DNA of 64,000 nt from Bog-756 sp963699055 (lineage in GTDB: Bacteria > Actinomycetota > Acidimicrobiia > Acidimicrobiales > RAAP-2), in NCBI GenBank assembly GCA_963699055.1, contig CAVOTA010000002.1, positions 620,001-684,000 on the forward strand, given 5' to 3'. The position numbers were made by a program, and so were the translations under genes. Within the stretch, counting starts at the first letter, position 1. Each line of letters starts with the position of its first letter. Shown in pieces: positions 7,824 to 15,818 of the stretch. The notes under the pieces are model-generated. The model made no database searches and was not told the origin of the DNA. It worked only from the letters and a program-made list of their open reading frames with translations.

Positions 7824-9149
7824 GTGGCTGGCGACGCGGCGAGGCGCTCGAGCGTCAGGCAGGTATTCGTCGTCACCCTGGCCCGTTCCGGATCGACGCT
7901 GCTCCGCTATCTCATCGACGCTCATCCCGAGGTCACCAGTCCGCCCGAACTCAATCTGTCGGCGCTTCTCCACCACGCCGCCGAGACATGGCACCGGACG
8001 TTGGACGCGGTGGTGGACCGGCCCGTTGACGAGCCCATCGGTCCCGCACTGGCTTATTCGCCCGAGGCCTACCGCCGGGCGCGACGCGCCGTCGACCCGA
8101 TCATGGTCCACTGCGCCAACATCGCCGGGGCCTCCGTCTTCTGCGACAAGTCCCTGACGACGGTGGACCAGCTGGCCACGGTGGGCCGGTGCTATCCCAA
8201 GGCGTCGTTCATCTTCTTGTACCGGTACCCGCTCGACATGATCGCGTCCGGCATCCAGGCGTCCAGGTGGGGGTTCAACGCCTTCGGCTTCGCGCCCTAC
8301 CTCGGTTCGACCCCGGGCAACTTCGTGGCCGGCCTCGGGAACTACTGGATCGACAAGGTCGCCCGGATGCTGGAATTCGAACGGACCTGCCCCGCTCCCC
8401 ATGCACGTATCTACTACGAACTGCTCTGCGACGATCCGAAGGGCACCGTCCGCCAGCTGATGGAATTCCTCGAACTGGAGCCTGACGACGGTCAGGTCGA
8501 ACGTGCGTTCCAAACCGACCACGGGCGCGGTCCCGGTGACTACAAGATCGACTTCACGGGCTCGATCAGTGCGGATTCGATCGGTCGGGGGTCGATGCTC
8601 CCCCAGACACTCCTGCCCGCACAGGTGGCACGGATCAACGAGCTGTTGGCCGAACTCGACTACCCGACCCTCGAGGACGCATGGCGGGGCAACCTTGCCG
8701 ACCTGCTCGGTCTGAAGCGGATCTCGGAGAGCCGAGCCCGCGAGGAGCAGGACGAACACTCGGGTCGACTGCTCGTCGAGGCCCTCACCACCGGCCTGGC
8801 CGTGCAGCGGCACCTCGGCGCCCCCCTGCCCCCGACGCTGGAGATCACGTTACGAGGCGAGGCCGGCGGGGACACGGTCGTGCAGCTCGACGGCGAGCAC
8901 GGGGTGACGGTGGGTGCCCGTCCGGCGTCGTCCGACGGCGAGCTCATCCGCGTGCTCTGCTTCGGTGACGTGCTCCTGCGGGTGGGGTCGGGAGACGTGA
9001 ATCTGGCCCAGGCCGTCCACGACGGGGAGGTGCGCATCGAGGCCGACCCCCGATCGGATGACGCGGTGGTACCGACGAGGCCGGTCATGAGGACGCTCGG
9101 AGCGCTGCTCCGCGCCGGCCTCGGTGCGGACGCTACGACCGCCTCCTAG
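7824..9149 (+). CDS. PAPS-dependent sulfotransferase with SCP2-like C-terminal domain
   Basis: A 441-residue protein. The N-terminal 280 residues match the sulfotransferase fold: a 5'-phosphosulfate loop RSGSTLL at 21-27, and the 3'-phosphate-binding signature RYPLDMIAS, with the typical R-x-P-x-D-x3-S spacing. Residues about 320-435 resemble a sterol-carrier/SCP2-type hydrophobic-ligand domain (FGDVLLRVGSGDVNLAQAVHDG), which suggests a lipid or hydrophobic substrate. The GTG at 7824 was chosen because the TATAGT box 7 nt upstream implies a leaderless transcript; the open frame extends upstream to 7599 but crosses that promoter. It is divergent from the TPR/glycosyltransferase operon, and its stop shares a CTAG with the convergent hydratase gene. 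Confidence 0.75.
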   Translation: MAGDAARRSSVRQVFVVTLARSGSTLLRYLIDAHPEVTSPPELNLSALLHHAAETWHRTLDAVVDRPVDEPIGPALAYSPEAYRRARRAVDPIMVHCANIAGASVFCDKSLTTVDQLATVGRCYPKASFIFLYRYPLDMIASGIQASRWGFNAFGFAPYLGSTPGNFVAGLGNYWIDKVARMLEFERTCPAPHARIYYELLCDDPKGTVRQLMEFLELEPDDGQVERAFQTDHGRGPGDYKIDFTGSISADSIGRGSMLPQTLLPAQVARINELLAELDYPTLEDAWRGNLADLLGLKRISESRAREEQDEHSGRLLVEALTTGLAVQRHLGAPLPPTLEITLRGEAGGDTVVQLDGEHGVTVGARPASSDGELIRVLCFGDVLLRVGSGDVNLAQAVHDGEVRIEADPRSDDAVVPTRPVMRTLGALLRAGLGADATTAS

Positions 9150-9940
9150 CGCCCCTCGAACTCCGGCGTACGCCGCTCCGCGAATGCGGTGAGCGCCTCC
9201 CGGGTGTCCCGGGTGCCGAAGTTGACCGACTGGGCGCGGGCCTCGTCCTCGAGCGCCTGATCCATCGAGACGGCCATCGAGTTGTTCAGCAGCGTCTTGG
9301 TCATCGACAGGGCGAGTGGCGGTCCCTCGGCCAGGCGCCCGGCCCACCCGTCCACGAAGGTGTCGAGGTCGTCGTCGGGGACCACGCGGTTCACGAGCCC
9401 GAACTCGGCCGCCTCGGCCGACGACAGGATGTCGGCGAAGAAGGCCAGCTCCTTGGCGCGGTGCAGGCCGATGAGCCGGGGCAGCAGCCACGAGGCACCG
9501 AAGTCGATGGACAGCCCCCGCTTGGCGAAGATCTGCGAGAACCGGGCCGACTCGGACGCCACCACCAGGTCGCAGCCGAGCGCCATCGACATGCCCGCCC
9601 CGGCGGCCACCCCGCCGACCTTGGCGATCGTCGGCTTCGGGAACCGGTGGAGCCGCAGGGCCACGTCGGCCAGCGCGCGCATCTGCACGAGGTACGGGTC
9701 GCCGGACCGTCCGGCCACGTCGCTCGGGTCCGACAGGTCGGCGCCGGAGCAGAACGCCCCGCCGGCCCCGGTGAGCACCAGCACCCGGTCGGACCGGTCG
9801 GTCGCCGCGTCGTCGAACACGGCCAGCAGCTCGCGGAACATGGTGCCGTTGGCCGCGTTCTTGCGCTCGGGGCGGTTCATGGTCACGGTCACCACGCCCC
9901 CGGCACGCTCGACGGTCAGGGTCTGCAGGTCGCTCGGCAT
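9146..9940 (-). CDS. Enoyl-CoA hydratase/isomerase family protein (PaaG-like)
   Basis: A 264-residue crotonase-fold enzyme. NRPERKNAANG, the oxyanion-hole AFCSGADLSD and GGVAAGAGMSMALGCDLVVAS are all present. At the catalytic region it reads FAKRGLSIDFGASWLLPRLIG: the first hydratase glutamate is absent, and an Asp is found where PaaG-type isomerases carry theirs. It is therefore more likely an isomerase or a PaaG-like enzyme than a classical hydratase. The start is fixed by a TAGGCT -10 box 6 nt upstream (leaderless). The likely pathway is fatty-acid or aromatic acyl-CoA degradation. Confidence 0.85.
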   Translation of the reverse strand: MPSDLQTLTVERAGGVVTVTMNRPERKNAANGTMFRELLAVFDDAATDRSDRVLVLTGAGGAFCSGADLSDPSDVAGRSGDPYLVQMRALADVALRLHRFPKPTIAKVGGVAAGAGMSMALGCDLVVASESARFSQIFAKRGLSIDFGASWLLPRLIGLHRAKELAFFADILSSAEAAEFGLVNRVVPDDDLDTFVDGWAGRLAEGPPLALSMTKTLLNNSMAVSMDQALEDEARAQSVNFGTRDTREALTAFAERRTPEFEGR

Positions 9941-9946
9941 GGGCGC

Positions 9947-9952
9947 AGCCTA
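9947..9952 (-). promoter_or_regulatory. -10 box (TAGGCT) of leaderless enoyl-CoA hydratase mRNA
   Basis: TAGGCT on the minus strand, 6 nt before the ATG at 9940; no ribosome-binding site fits between them. Confidence 0.5.
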
Positions 9953-10000
9953 GGAGATGGCCCGCAGGCCGCACGGGTGCCGGCTGCCACCGCGGCCGGA

Positions 10001-10006
10001 TAGGGT
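10001..10006 (+). promoter_or_regulatory. -10 box (TAGGGT) of leaderless DUF3089 gene
   Basis: TAGGGT, 6 nt, then GTG at 10013. It lies back to back with the promoter of the divergent hydratase gene, only about 50 bp away. Confidence 0.5.
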
Positions 10007-10012
10007 GCGCGG

Positions 10013-11158
10013 GTGCGCATCCTGCGATCCCTCGCCCTGTCGGCCACCGTCCTGGCCGGCGTGCTCCTGCCGGCCGGCGCCGCATCGGCCGCCACCGCAC
10101 CCGGCACCGCGCCCACTGCGGCGTCGGCCCCGTGGTCCAGCTGGCTCTGCCTGCCCGGGACGCCCGGCGACCCGTGCACACCGGACCTCACCACCACCCG
10201 GGTGTCGTTCACCCACGGCGTACTCGGGACCACCCGGGCGACGGTGGCCGCCCACCCGAAGATCGACTGCTTCTACGTGTACCCGACGGTGAGCGACCAG
10301 AAGACCCCCAACGCCGACCTGGTGGCCGATCCCCAGGAGCTGTCGATCGCCGACTACCAGGCGGCGCAGTTCTCGCGGGTCTGCCGCGTCTACGCACCTC
10401 TCTACCGCCAGCTGACCCTCGCCAACATCTCCGGTGCCGCCACCGCAGCCGAGCAGGCGCTCGCCTACGGCGACGTGGCGCGGGCCTGGCACACCTACCT
10501 CACCATGTACAACCACGGACGGGGTGTGGTGCTCATCGGACACTCCCAGGGGTCGTTCATCCTGCGCCGCCTCATCACCACCCAGATCGACGACCGCCCG
10601 GCCGTGCGCAAGCTGCTGGTGTCGGCCATCCTGCCCGGGGGCAACGTCCTGGTGCGCAAGGGAACGGGCGGCGGCGGCGACTTCCACCACATCGTCGCCT
10701 GCCGGTCGGCGTCGCAGACGGGGTGCGTCATCGCCTACTCGACCTTCGACGCCACCCCGCCGGCCGACTCCGTCTTCGGCCGCACCACCACCCGCGGGAT
10801 GCAGGTCCTGTGCACCAACCCGGCCGCCCTCGGCGGGGGCACCGGTCTGCTCGACCCGATCCTGCCCACCCAGCCGTTCGCCCCCGGGTCGACCATTGCC
10901 GCCGGGATCGGCCTGCTCCGCTTCACCGTGCCGCCCGTACCCACGCCGTGGGTCAGCGCGCCCGGCGCCTACACCGCCGCCTGTTCGAGGGCCGGCGGGG
11001 CGGAGGTCCTGCGCATCGCCCCGACCGCGGGCGCCCCCGACCTCCACTACAGCCCGCTCCCCACCTGGGGGCTGCACCTGGTGGACGTCAACATCGCCCT
11101 CGGCAACCTCGTCGGGATCGTGGCCCGGGAGTCGGCCGCCTACCGCCCGGTGGGCTGA
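10013..11158 (+). CDS. Secreted alpha/beta-hydrolase, DUF3089 family
   Basis: A 381-residue exported hydrolase. A signal peptide (MRILRSLALSATVLAGVLLPAGAASA) precedes a Cys-containing N-terminus (WLCLPGTPGDPC). The nucleophile elbow is GHSQGS with Ser178. CFYVYPTVSDQ, APLYRQ and the length fit the DUF3089 lipase/esterase-like family. Candidate Asp and His of the triad lie in the last third (a DLHY segment and GLHLVDVN), but I cannot assign them surely. The substrate is unknown; secreted lipid or ester hydrolysis is inferred. Confidence 0.8.
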   Translation: MRILRSLALSATVLAGVLLPAGAASAATAPGTAPTAASAPWSSWLCLPGTPGDPCTPDLTTTRVSFTHGVLGTTRATVAAHPKIDCFYVYPTVSDQKTPNADLVADPQELSIADYQAAQFSRVCRVYAPLYRQLTLANISGAATAAEQALAYGDVARAWHTYLTMYNHGRGVVLIGHSQGSFILRRLITTQIDDRPAVRKLLVSAILPGGNVLVRKGTGGGGDFHHIVACRSASQTGCVIAYSTFDATPPADSVFGRTTTRGMQVLCTNPAALGGGTGLLDPILPTQPFAPGSTIAAGIGLLRFTVPPVPTPWVSAPGAYTAACSRAGGAEVLRIAPTAGAPDLHYSPLPTWGLHLVDVNIALGNLVGIVARESAAYRPVG

Positions 11159-11223
11159 CACCACAACACCGGTCGACCTCTGCCGCCGGGCCGGACCACC
11201 CCGGCCCGATCGCCCACCGGTGG

Positions 11224-11229
11224 CAGACT
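11224..11229 (+). promoter_or_regulatory. -10-like box (CAGACT) before leaderless lipoprotein gene
   Basis: CAGACT lies 6 nt before the GTG at 11236, matching the spacing of the other leaderless starts, although its first base departs from TANNNT. Confidence 0.35.
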
Positions 11230-11235
11230 GGTCAC

Positions 11236-11778
11236 GTGCGACGACGAGCGGCGTGGGTGGTCACGGCAGCGGCGACGGCCATGCTGCTCGCCGCCTGCGG
11301 AAGTCCCCGGGCCGGCGCGCCCACCACGACGTCACCTCGGGTGCCGCCCACGACCGCCGTCCCGGCCACGACCGCCGCCCCGGCGACGACCGCTCCCCCG
11401 GCGCCGGTGACCACGGCCCCCGCACCGGCGACCCTGACCATCGCCGGATGGACGGGTCGGGCACCGGTGCGGATCTACTTCTCCGCCGATGCCGGCAACG
11501 TGGCGACGGGGCTCACCTGGTCCACGTGGACGGCGACGGAGGCGGTCGGGACCGGATCCCGTGAGGAGCTGGGCTGCGTCCCCGACTGCGCCCAGGGGTC
11601 GGCCACGGCCTATCCGGTGACCATCACCCTGTCCGACCCGGTCGGGGGAAGCTTCACCACGTTGGTCGAGCAGACGGCGGACGGCCGGGGAACCAGCGAG
11701 ACGTTCACGGCCCCGCAGCTCGCCCAGGGCGTGTGCCCCACCGACGACGAGGACACCTGCCACTTCGCCGGCGACTGA
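11236..11778 (+). CDS. Small lipoprotein with Pro/Thr linker, function unknown
   Basis: A 180-residue lipoprotein. The start VRRRAAWVVTAAATAMLLAAC gives a lipobox LAAC, then a 40-residue Pro/Thr/Ala linker that would span the cell wall. A folded domain of about 115 residues follows (TIAGWTGRAPVRIYFS, LTWSTWTATEAVGTG, CVPDC, VTITLSDP), with four or more cysteines suggesting disulfides. I do not recognise the domain beyond similarity in style to short actinobacterial lipoproteins. The GTG start was chosen because it begins the signal peptide directly; the open frame upstream overlaps the preceding gene. Confidence 0.65.
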   Translation: MRRRAAWVVTAAATAMLLAACGSPRAGAPTTTSPRVPPTTAVPATTAAPATTAPPAPVTTAPAPATLTIAGWTGRAPVRIYFSADAGNVATGLTWSTWTATEAVGTGSREELGCVPDCAQGSATAYPVTITLSDPVGGSFTTLVEQTADGRGTSETFTAPQLAQGVCPTDDEDTCHFAGD

Positions 11779-11814
11779 CCCCCTGACGCCCGACGCCTGA
11801 CGCCCGTCGGACGA

Positions 11815-12681
11815 TCAGGCGATGGCGTCGAGCTCGGCCAGGTCCTCGGCGGACAGGGTGAGCCCGATGCTGGCCACGTTCTGGCGCAGGTGGGCCCGCG
11901 ACGAGGTGCCCGGGATCAGCAGGATGTTCGGCGAACGCTGGTGCAGCCAGGCCAGGGCCACCGCCATGGCCGTGGTGTCGAGCCGTGCGGCCACGGTGTC
12001 GAGCTCGCGGGCCTGGAGGGGGGTGAAGCCACCGAGGGGGAAGTAGGGCACGTAGGCGATCCCCTGGGCGGCCAGCGAATCGACCAGGTCGTCGTCGCCC
12101 CGGCGGGCGACGTTGTAGAGGTTCTGCACGCACACCACCGGTGCCAGCGACTGCGCCTCGGCCACCTGCTCGGCCGACACGGTGCTCACCCCGAGGTGGC
12201 GGATCAACCCCTCCTCCTGCAGCTCGACCAGCGCGCCGAACTGCTCGGCTATCGAGCCGGCCTCCGGACCGTCGACCGCACCCACCCGCAGGTTGACCAC
12301 GTCGAGGGCGTCGAGTCCCAGACGGCCCAGGTTGTCGTGCACCGCCTGGCGCAGCTCCTCGGGCGAGCGGGCGTGCGGCCACCCGCCCTGCGCGTCGCGC
12401 CGTGCGCCCACCTTGGTGACGAGGTGCAGCCCGTCCGGGTACGGGAACAGGGCCTCGCGGACGATCTCGTTGGTGACGAAGGGCCCGTAGAAGTCGCTGG
12501 TGTCGATGTGGGTGATCCCGAGCTCGACCGCCTCACGCAGCACGGCCACCGCCTCGTCCCGGTCGGCGGGGGGACCGAACACCCCGGGGCCGGCGAGCTG
12601 CATGGCGCCGAAGCCCATGCGCGAGACGGTCACGCCGTCGCCCATCGTGAACGTTCCACCCGGTGCCGTCGTCGGTGTCAT
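11815..12681 (-). CDS. Aldo/keto reductase
   Basis: A 288-residue NADPH-dependent oxidoreductase of the aldo/keto reductase superfamily. GFGAMQLAG at the N-terminus, DTSDFYGPFVTNE (catalytic Asp and Tyr), LVTKVGARR (Lys) and the strand-ending NLRVGAVD are visible. The C-terminal LIPGTSSRAHLRQN binds the 2'-phosphate of NADPH in this family. The start is supported by AGGAGGACCCC upstream, and TAGTCT at 12745-12750 is the probable -10. The physiological aldehyde or ketone is unknown. Confidence 0.9.
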   Translation of the reverse strand: MTPTTAPGGTFTMGDGVTVSRMGFGAMQLAGPGVFGPPADRDEAVAVLREAVELGITHIDTSDFYGPFVTNEIVREALFPYPDGLHLVTKVGARRDAQGGWPHARSPEELRQAVHDNLGRLGLDALDVVNLRVGAVDGPEAGSIAEQFGALVELQEEGLIRHLGVSTVSAEQVAEAQSLAPVVCVQNLYNVARRGDDDLVDSLAAQGIAYVPYFPLGGFTPLQARELDTVAARLDTTAMAVALAWLHQRSPNILLIPGTSSRAHLRQNVASIGLTLSAEDLAELDAIA

Positions 12682-12803
12682 GTGGGGTCCTCCTGGTGCC
12701 GTCGCCGTCCGGTCGCCGACCCGGTCCGGCCGGTGACCCGTCCGAGACTAGGGGTCCGGACGCGGCCGTCGACCGCCTGACGGCGCGGCGGCCGGTCCGG
12801 CGC

Positions 12804-13286
12804 CTACGCCGGGTGGCCGGTGGCCAGGTCGGCGGCGAGCTTGTCCAGGGTCTGGTAGCCCAGCGGCACGGCGCCGAAGGCGACGGTGGCGTCCCGGGCC
12901 TGCACCGACGGGTGCAGCTGGCGCATGGTGAGCACGGTGCGCCCGTCGGACTGCTCGTGCAGGGTGACGGTGACCAGGAACCGGTTCGGGTCGTCGTCGA
13001 TGTCGCTGCCGTGGTCGATCACCAGCCGGGACGGCCGTTCCATCTCGAGGTACGTCATCCGGTTGGGGAAGCGCTGCCCGTCGGGTGAGACCATGTCGAA
13101 GCACCAGCTGCCGCCGGGCCGGATGTCGATCGAGCGGGTGTCGCAGGACCACCCCTCGGGCCCGTACCAGACCCCGATCCGCTCGGGTTCGGTCCACGCC
13201 GCGTACACCTGCTCGCGGGGTGCGTCGAGCACCCGGGTCAGGACGATCTCGCGCTCGGTCGTCTCCCGGTAGTCCCGGTCGTTCAT
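12804..13286 (-). CDS. SRPBCC/AHSA1 domain protein
   Basis: A 160-residue START-like lipid-binding fold of the AHSA1 (Aha1-like) group: EIVLTRVLDAPREQVYAAWTEPE, WYGPEGW, DIRPGGSWCFDM, and the C-terminal long helix (GYQTLDKLAADLA). The ATG at 13286 overlaps the TGA of the upstream ArsR gene (ATGA). The pairing of an ArsR regulator with an AHSA1 protein is common in actinobacteria, where the SRPBCC protein is co-regulated. The ligand is unknown. Confidence 0.85.
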   Translation of the reverse strand: MNDRDYRETTEREIVLTRVLDAPREQVYAAWTEPERIGVWYGPEGWSCDTRSIDIRPGGSWCFDMVSPDGQRFPNRMTYLEMERPSRLVIDHGSDIDDDPNRFLVTVTLHEQSDGRTVLTMRQLHPSVQARDATVAFGAVPLGYQTLDKLAADLATGHPA

Positions 13287-13687
13287 GGTGGTGTGCCCCT
13301 TCCGTCGGACGCCCCCCCGGGGGTGGCGTCGTGGCTGCTCCCGTCGACCAGGAACCCCTCGAGTCGGTCGAGGCGCCGCTCCCACCCGGCCCGGGTGGCG
13401 TCGGCCCAACCGGCCACCGCCCGCAGCGTCTCGGGCCGCAGCCGGCAGGGACGGAGCCGACCCTGGCGGCTCCGGGAGATCAGCCGGGCCTGTTCCAGCA
13501 CCTTCAGGTGCCGCGAGACCGCCGGCAGGCTCATGGCGAACGGTTCGGCCAGCTCGAGGACGGTGGCGTCCGACCGGGCGAGCCGGGTGACGATGGCACG
13601 GCGGGTGGGGTCGGCCAGGGCGGCGAACACGGCCCCCACCTCCGCTCCCCCGTCCGCCGGTGTGCCCGGCTCCGTAACAGTTAACAT
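13283..13687 (-). CDS. ArsR-family winged-helix transcriptional repressor
   Basis: A 134-residue regulator. The HTH is complete: VFAALADPTRRAIVTRLARSD, AEPFAMSLPAVSRHLKVLEQARLISR, then the beta-wing RQGRLRPCRLRPE. There is no obvious metal-binding cysteine cluster, so it is unlikely to be a metal sensor. The ATG at 13687 was preferred to the GTG at 13705, because a TATGGT -10 box ends 8 nt before it. The GTTAAC repeats over the start suggest autorepression together with the downstream SRPBCC gene. Confidence 0.85.
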   Translation of the reverse strand: MLTVTEPGTPADGGAEVGAVFAALADPTRRAIVTRLARSDATVLELAEPFAMSLPAVSRHLKVLEQARLISRSRQGRLRPCRLRPETLRAVAGWADATRAGWERRLDRLEGFLVDGSSHDATPGGASDGRGTPP

Positions 13688-13701
13688 CTGCGTTAACCAT
13701 A
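13680..13701 (-). promoter_or_regulatory. ArsR promoter (TATGGT) overlapped by GTTAAC-N6-GTTAAC operator
   Basis: GTTAAC (13680-13685), 6 bp and GTTAAC (13692-13697) give two palindromic half-sites with a 12-bp period. They cover the -10 box TATGGT (13696-13701, minus strand), the predicted transcription start and the ATG. AT-rich palindromes of this kind are typical ArsR operators. Confidence 0.5.
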
Positions 13702-13768
13702 GCACCGGGACCCGGCATGGCCGGGGCCGGTGGGGTCGGTCGCCCTCCGGCGCCCGGGCACCCGGTTG

Positions 13769-14161
13769 CTAGAAGGCGTCCTCGATCACGTCCACCTCGC
13801 CGGCGGTGATGCACACCACGTCGAAGCGCAGGTCGACCAAGGCGCGGCCCGACGCCGGGGTCAGCTCGGCCAGCCAGCGCGCCGCCAGCCGACGGATGCG
13901 CCGCTGCTTGGCCGGCAGCACCGACTCGGCCCCGGTGCCGAAGGCGTCGGACGACCGGGTCTTGACCTCGCAGAAGGCGACGGTGCGTCCCTGGCGGGCG
14001 ATCAGGTCGACCTCGCCCTCCCGGCGGTGCCAGTTGCGCTCGAGGACCTCGTAGCCGTGGTCCTCGTACCAGGCGACGGCGACGTCCTCGCCGGCCCGTC
14101 CGAGTGCGGCGCGGCGCTCCGCACCGGACCGTCCCGCCGTGCCGTCGGGCGATCCGCTCAC
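13769..14161 (-). CDS. yraN: UPF0102 / YraN family endonuclease-like protein
   Basis: A 130-residue protein with the restriction-endonuclease-like core: GRAGEDVAVAWYEDHGYEVLERNWH, GEVDLIA and FCEVKTR, which supply the Glu, Asp and Glu-x-Lys of the PD-(D/E)XK fold. Its usual partner comM is not adjacent but at the left edge of the window. The GTG start was taken because the family N-terminus (LGRAGEDVA) follows within 20 residues. It closes the conserved ffh-to-yraN run. Confidence 0.85.
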   Translation of the reverse strand: MSGSPDGTAGRSGAERRAALGRAGEDVAVAWYEDHGYEVLERNWHRREGEVDLIARQGRTVAFCEVKTRSSDAFGTGAESVLPAKQRRIRRLAARWLAELTPASGRALVDLRFDVVCITAGEVDVIEDAF

Positions 14162-14186
14162 CGCCGACCGCCCACCCGGGAGCGGC

Positions 14187-14480
14187 TCACAGCTCCTTGT
14201 CGGGCAGACGCTCGATGTTGACGTCGCGGAAGGTGAGGATCCGGACCGACGGCACGAAGCGGGCCGGTCGGTACATGTCCCACACCCAGGCGTCGGTGAG
14301 CACGACCTCGACGCAGGCCGGCGAGGTCTCCGACCGCACCGTGACGTCGACGGTGTTGGCCAGGTAGAAGCGACGCTCGGTCTCGACCACGTACGAAAAG
14401 AGCGGCACCACGGCCCGGTACTCGTGGACCAGCGCCAGTTCGATCTCGGACTCGTACCGCTCCAGGTCCTCTTCGCTCAT
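14187..14480 (-). CDS. DUF2469 family protein
   Basis: A 97-residue conserved actinobacterial protein of unknown function. The sequence MSEEDLERYESEIELAL, FSYVVETERRFYLAN and VWDMYRPARFV is nearly invariant in this family, which is normally encoded between rnhB and yraN. It is acidic at the N-terminus with a basic, aromatic C-terminal half. Here lepB and rnhB are missing between it and rplS. Confidence 0.9.
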   Translation of the reverse strand: MSEEDLERYESEIELALVHEYRAVVPLFSYVVETERRFYLANTVDVTVRSETSPACVEVVLTDAWVWDMYRPARFVPSVRILTFRDVNIERLPDKEL

Positions 14481-14543
14481 CGGAGCACGCGCCGCGACGT
14501 CACGGCCGGAGGGATGTCCGACGACGACATCCGGGCGGCGCGA

Positions 14544-14897
14544 TCAGGAGCGGGCAGACCGCAGTTCCTTGATCTTGGCGGCCTTGCCGTGGCGGTCGCG
14601 CAGGTAGTACAGCTTCGCCCGGCGCACGTCGCCCAGGGACACGACCTCGGTGTGGTCGATGACCGGGGAGTGCACGGGGAAGGTCCGCTCGACGCCGACG
14701 CCGAAGCTGACCTTGCGGACGGTGAAGGTCTCCTGGAGGCCACGGCCCTGGCGGCGGATGACCGCACCCTGGAACACCTGGACGCGCTCACGGGTCCCCT
14801 CGACCACGCGGACGTGCACCTTGACGGTGTCGCCGGGGCGGAACTCGGGGATGTCGTCCCGCAGGCTGTCACGGTCGATGATGTCGGTCGGGTTCAT
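14544..14897 (-). CDS. rplS: 50S ribosomal protein L19
   Basis: A 117-residue L19, located at the 30S-50S interface. RPGDTVKVHVRVVEG, RVQVFQGAVI, FPVHSPVID and the C-terminal RRAKLYYLRDRHGKAAKIKE are diagnostic. The ATG at 14897 gives the standard MNPTDIIDRDSLR start; a longer frame to 14993 is not needed. It lies 124 nt downstream of trmD, in the usual rpsP-rimM-trmD-rplS order. Confidence 0.97.
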   Translation of the reverse strand: MNPTDIIDRDSLRDDIPEFRPGDTVKVHVRVVEGTRERVQVFQGAVIRRQGRGLQETFTVRKVSFGVGVERTFPVHSPVIDHTEVVSLGDVRRAKLYYLRDRHGKAAKIKELRSARS

Positions 14898-15020
14898 GGG
14901 GCGCGTCTCTTTCGGGGCTGGGTCGAACTCGCTCCCGCCGGCGTCCCGGGACGGGCACCGCATGCGGTGCGCTCCGGGCGTCGCTCCCGACACCGGCAGG
15001 TCCGGCGCCGACGAGGCTCC

Positions 15021-15818
15021 TCAATCGTAGCCGTGTTCGCGCAGCAGGCGCACCTCACCGTGGGCTCGGAGCAGGGCGACCTCCTCGGCGGTCAGTCCGC
15101 CGCGTCGCTCGACCAGGTCGGGACGGCGCTGCACCGTCCTGACCAGGGACTGTGCCCGGCGCCAGGCGTCGACCCGCCCGTGGTCGCCCGAACGCAGCAC
15201 CTCGGGCACGGCCAGGCCGCGGAACTCCGCCGGTCGGGTGTACTGCGGGTACTCGAGCAGTCCGGCGGCGAAGCTCTCCTCGTCGGGGGACTGCTCGTTG
15301 CCGAGCACCCCGGGCAGCAGGCGGGCGACGGCCTCGACCACCACCAGCGCGGCGAGTTCGCCCCCGGCCAGGACGTAGTCGCCGATCGACAGCTCGCCGT
15401 CGCACAGCTCGTCGGCCACCCGCTGGTCGACCCCTTCGTAGCGGCCGCACAGGAGCGAGAACCCGTCCGGCGAGCCGGCGAGCTCCCGGGCCACCCCCTG
15501 GTCGAACCGCCGACCCGAGGCCGACAGCAGCAGCAGGGGCCGGGGCAGGCCGTCGGGCCCGGCGGCGACCGCCTCGACGGCCCCGAACACCGGTTCGGGG
15601 GCGAGCACCATCCCGGCGCCGCCACCGAACGGGGCGTCGTCGACGGTCCGGTGGACGTCGTGGGTGGCGTCGCGGATGTCGTGGGCACGCAGGTCGAGTC
15701 GCCCGCTCCCCCGGGCCCGTCCGAGGATCGAGGCCGAACCGTAGTGGTCGACGACCTCGGGGAAGAGCGTGAAGACGTCGACCCGGAGCGCCGAGGGCGA
15801 CGGGGCGGGCGTGCTCAC
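15021..15818 (-). CDS. trmD: tRNA (guanine-N1)-methyltransferase TrmD
   Basis: A 265-residue SPOUT-class methyltransferase that makes m1G37 in tRNA. VDVFTLFPEVVDHYG, PFGGGAGMVL, LLCGRYEGVDQRV, and the SAM-binding knot LSIGDYVLAGGELAALV are present. The C-terminal domain carries YPQYTRPAEFRGLAVPEVLRSGDH. The GTG start overlaps the rimM stop (GTGA), consistent with coupling. Confidence 0.97.
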   Translation of the reverse strand: MSTPAPSPSALRVDVFTLFPEVVDHYGSASILGRARGSGRLDLRAHDIRDATHDVHRTVDDAPFGGGAGMVLAPEPVFGAVEAVAAGPDGLPRPLLLLSASGRRFDQGVARELAGSPDGFSLLCGRYEGVDQRVADELCDGELSIGDYVLAGGELAALVVVEAVARLLPGVLGNEQSPDEESFAAGLLEYPQYTRPAEFRGLAVPEVLRSGDHGRVDAWRRAQSLVRTVQRRPDLVERRGGLTAEEVALLRAHGEVRLLREHGYD

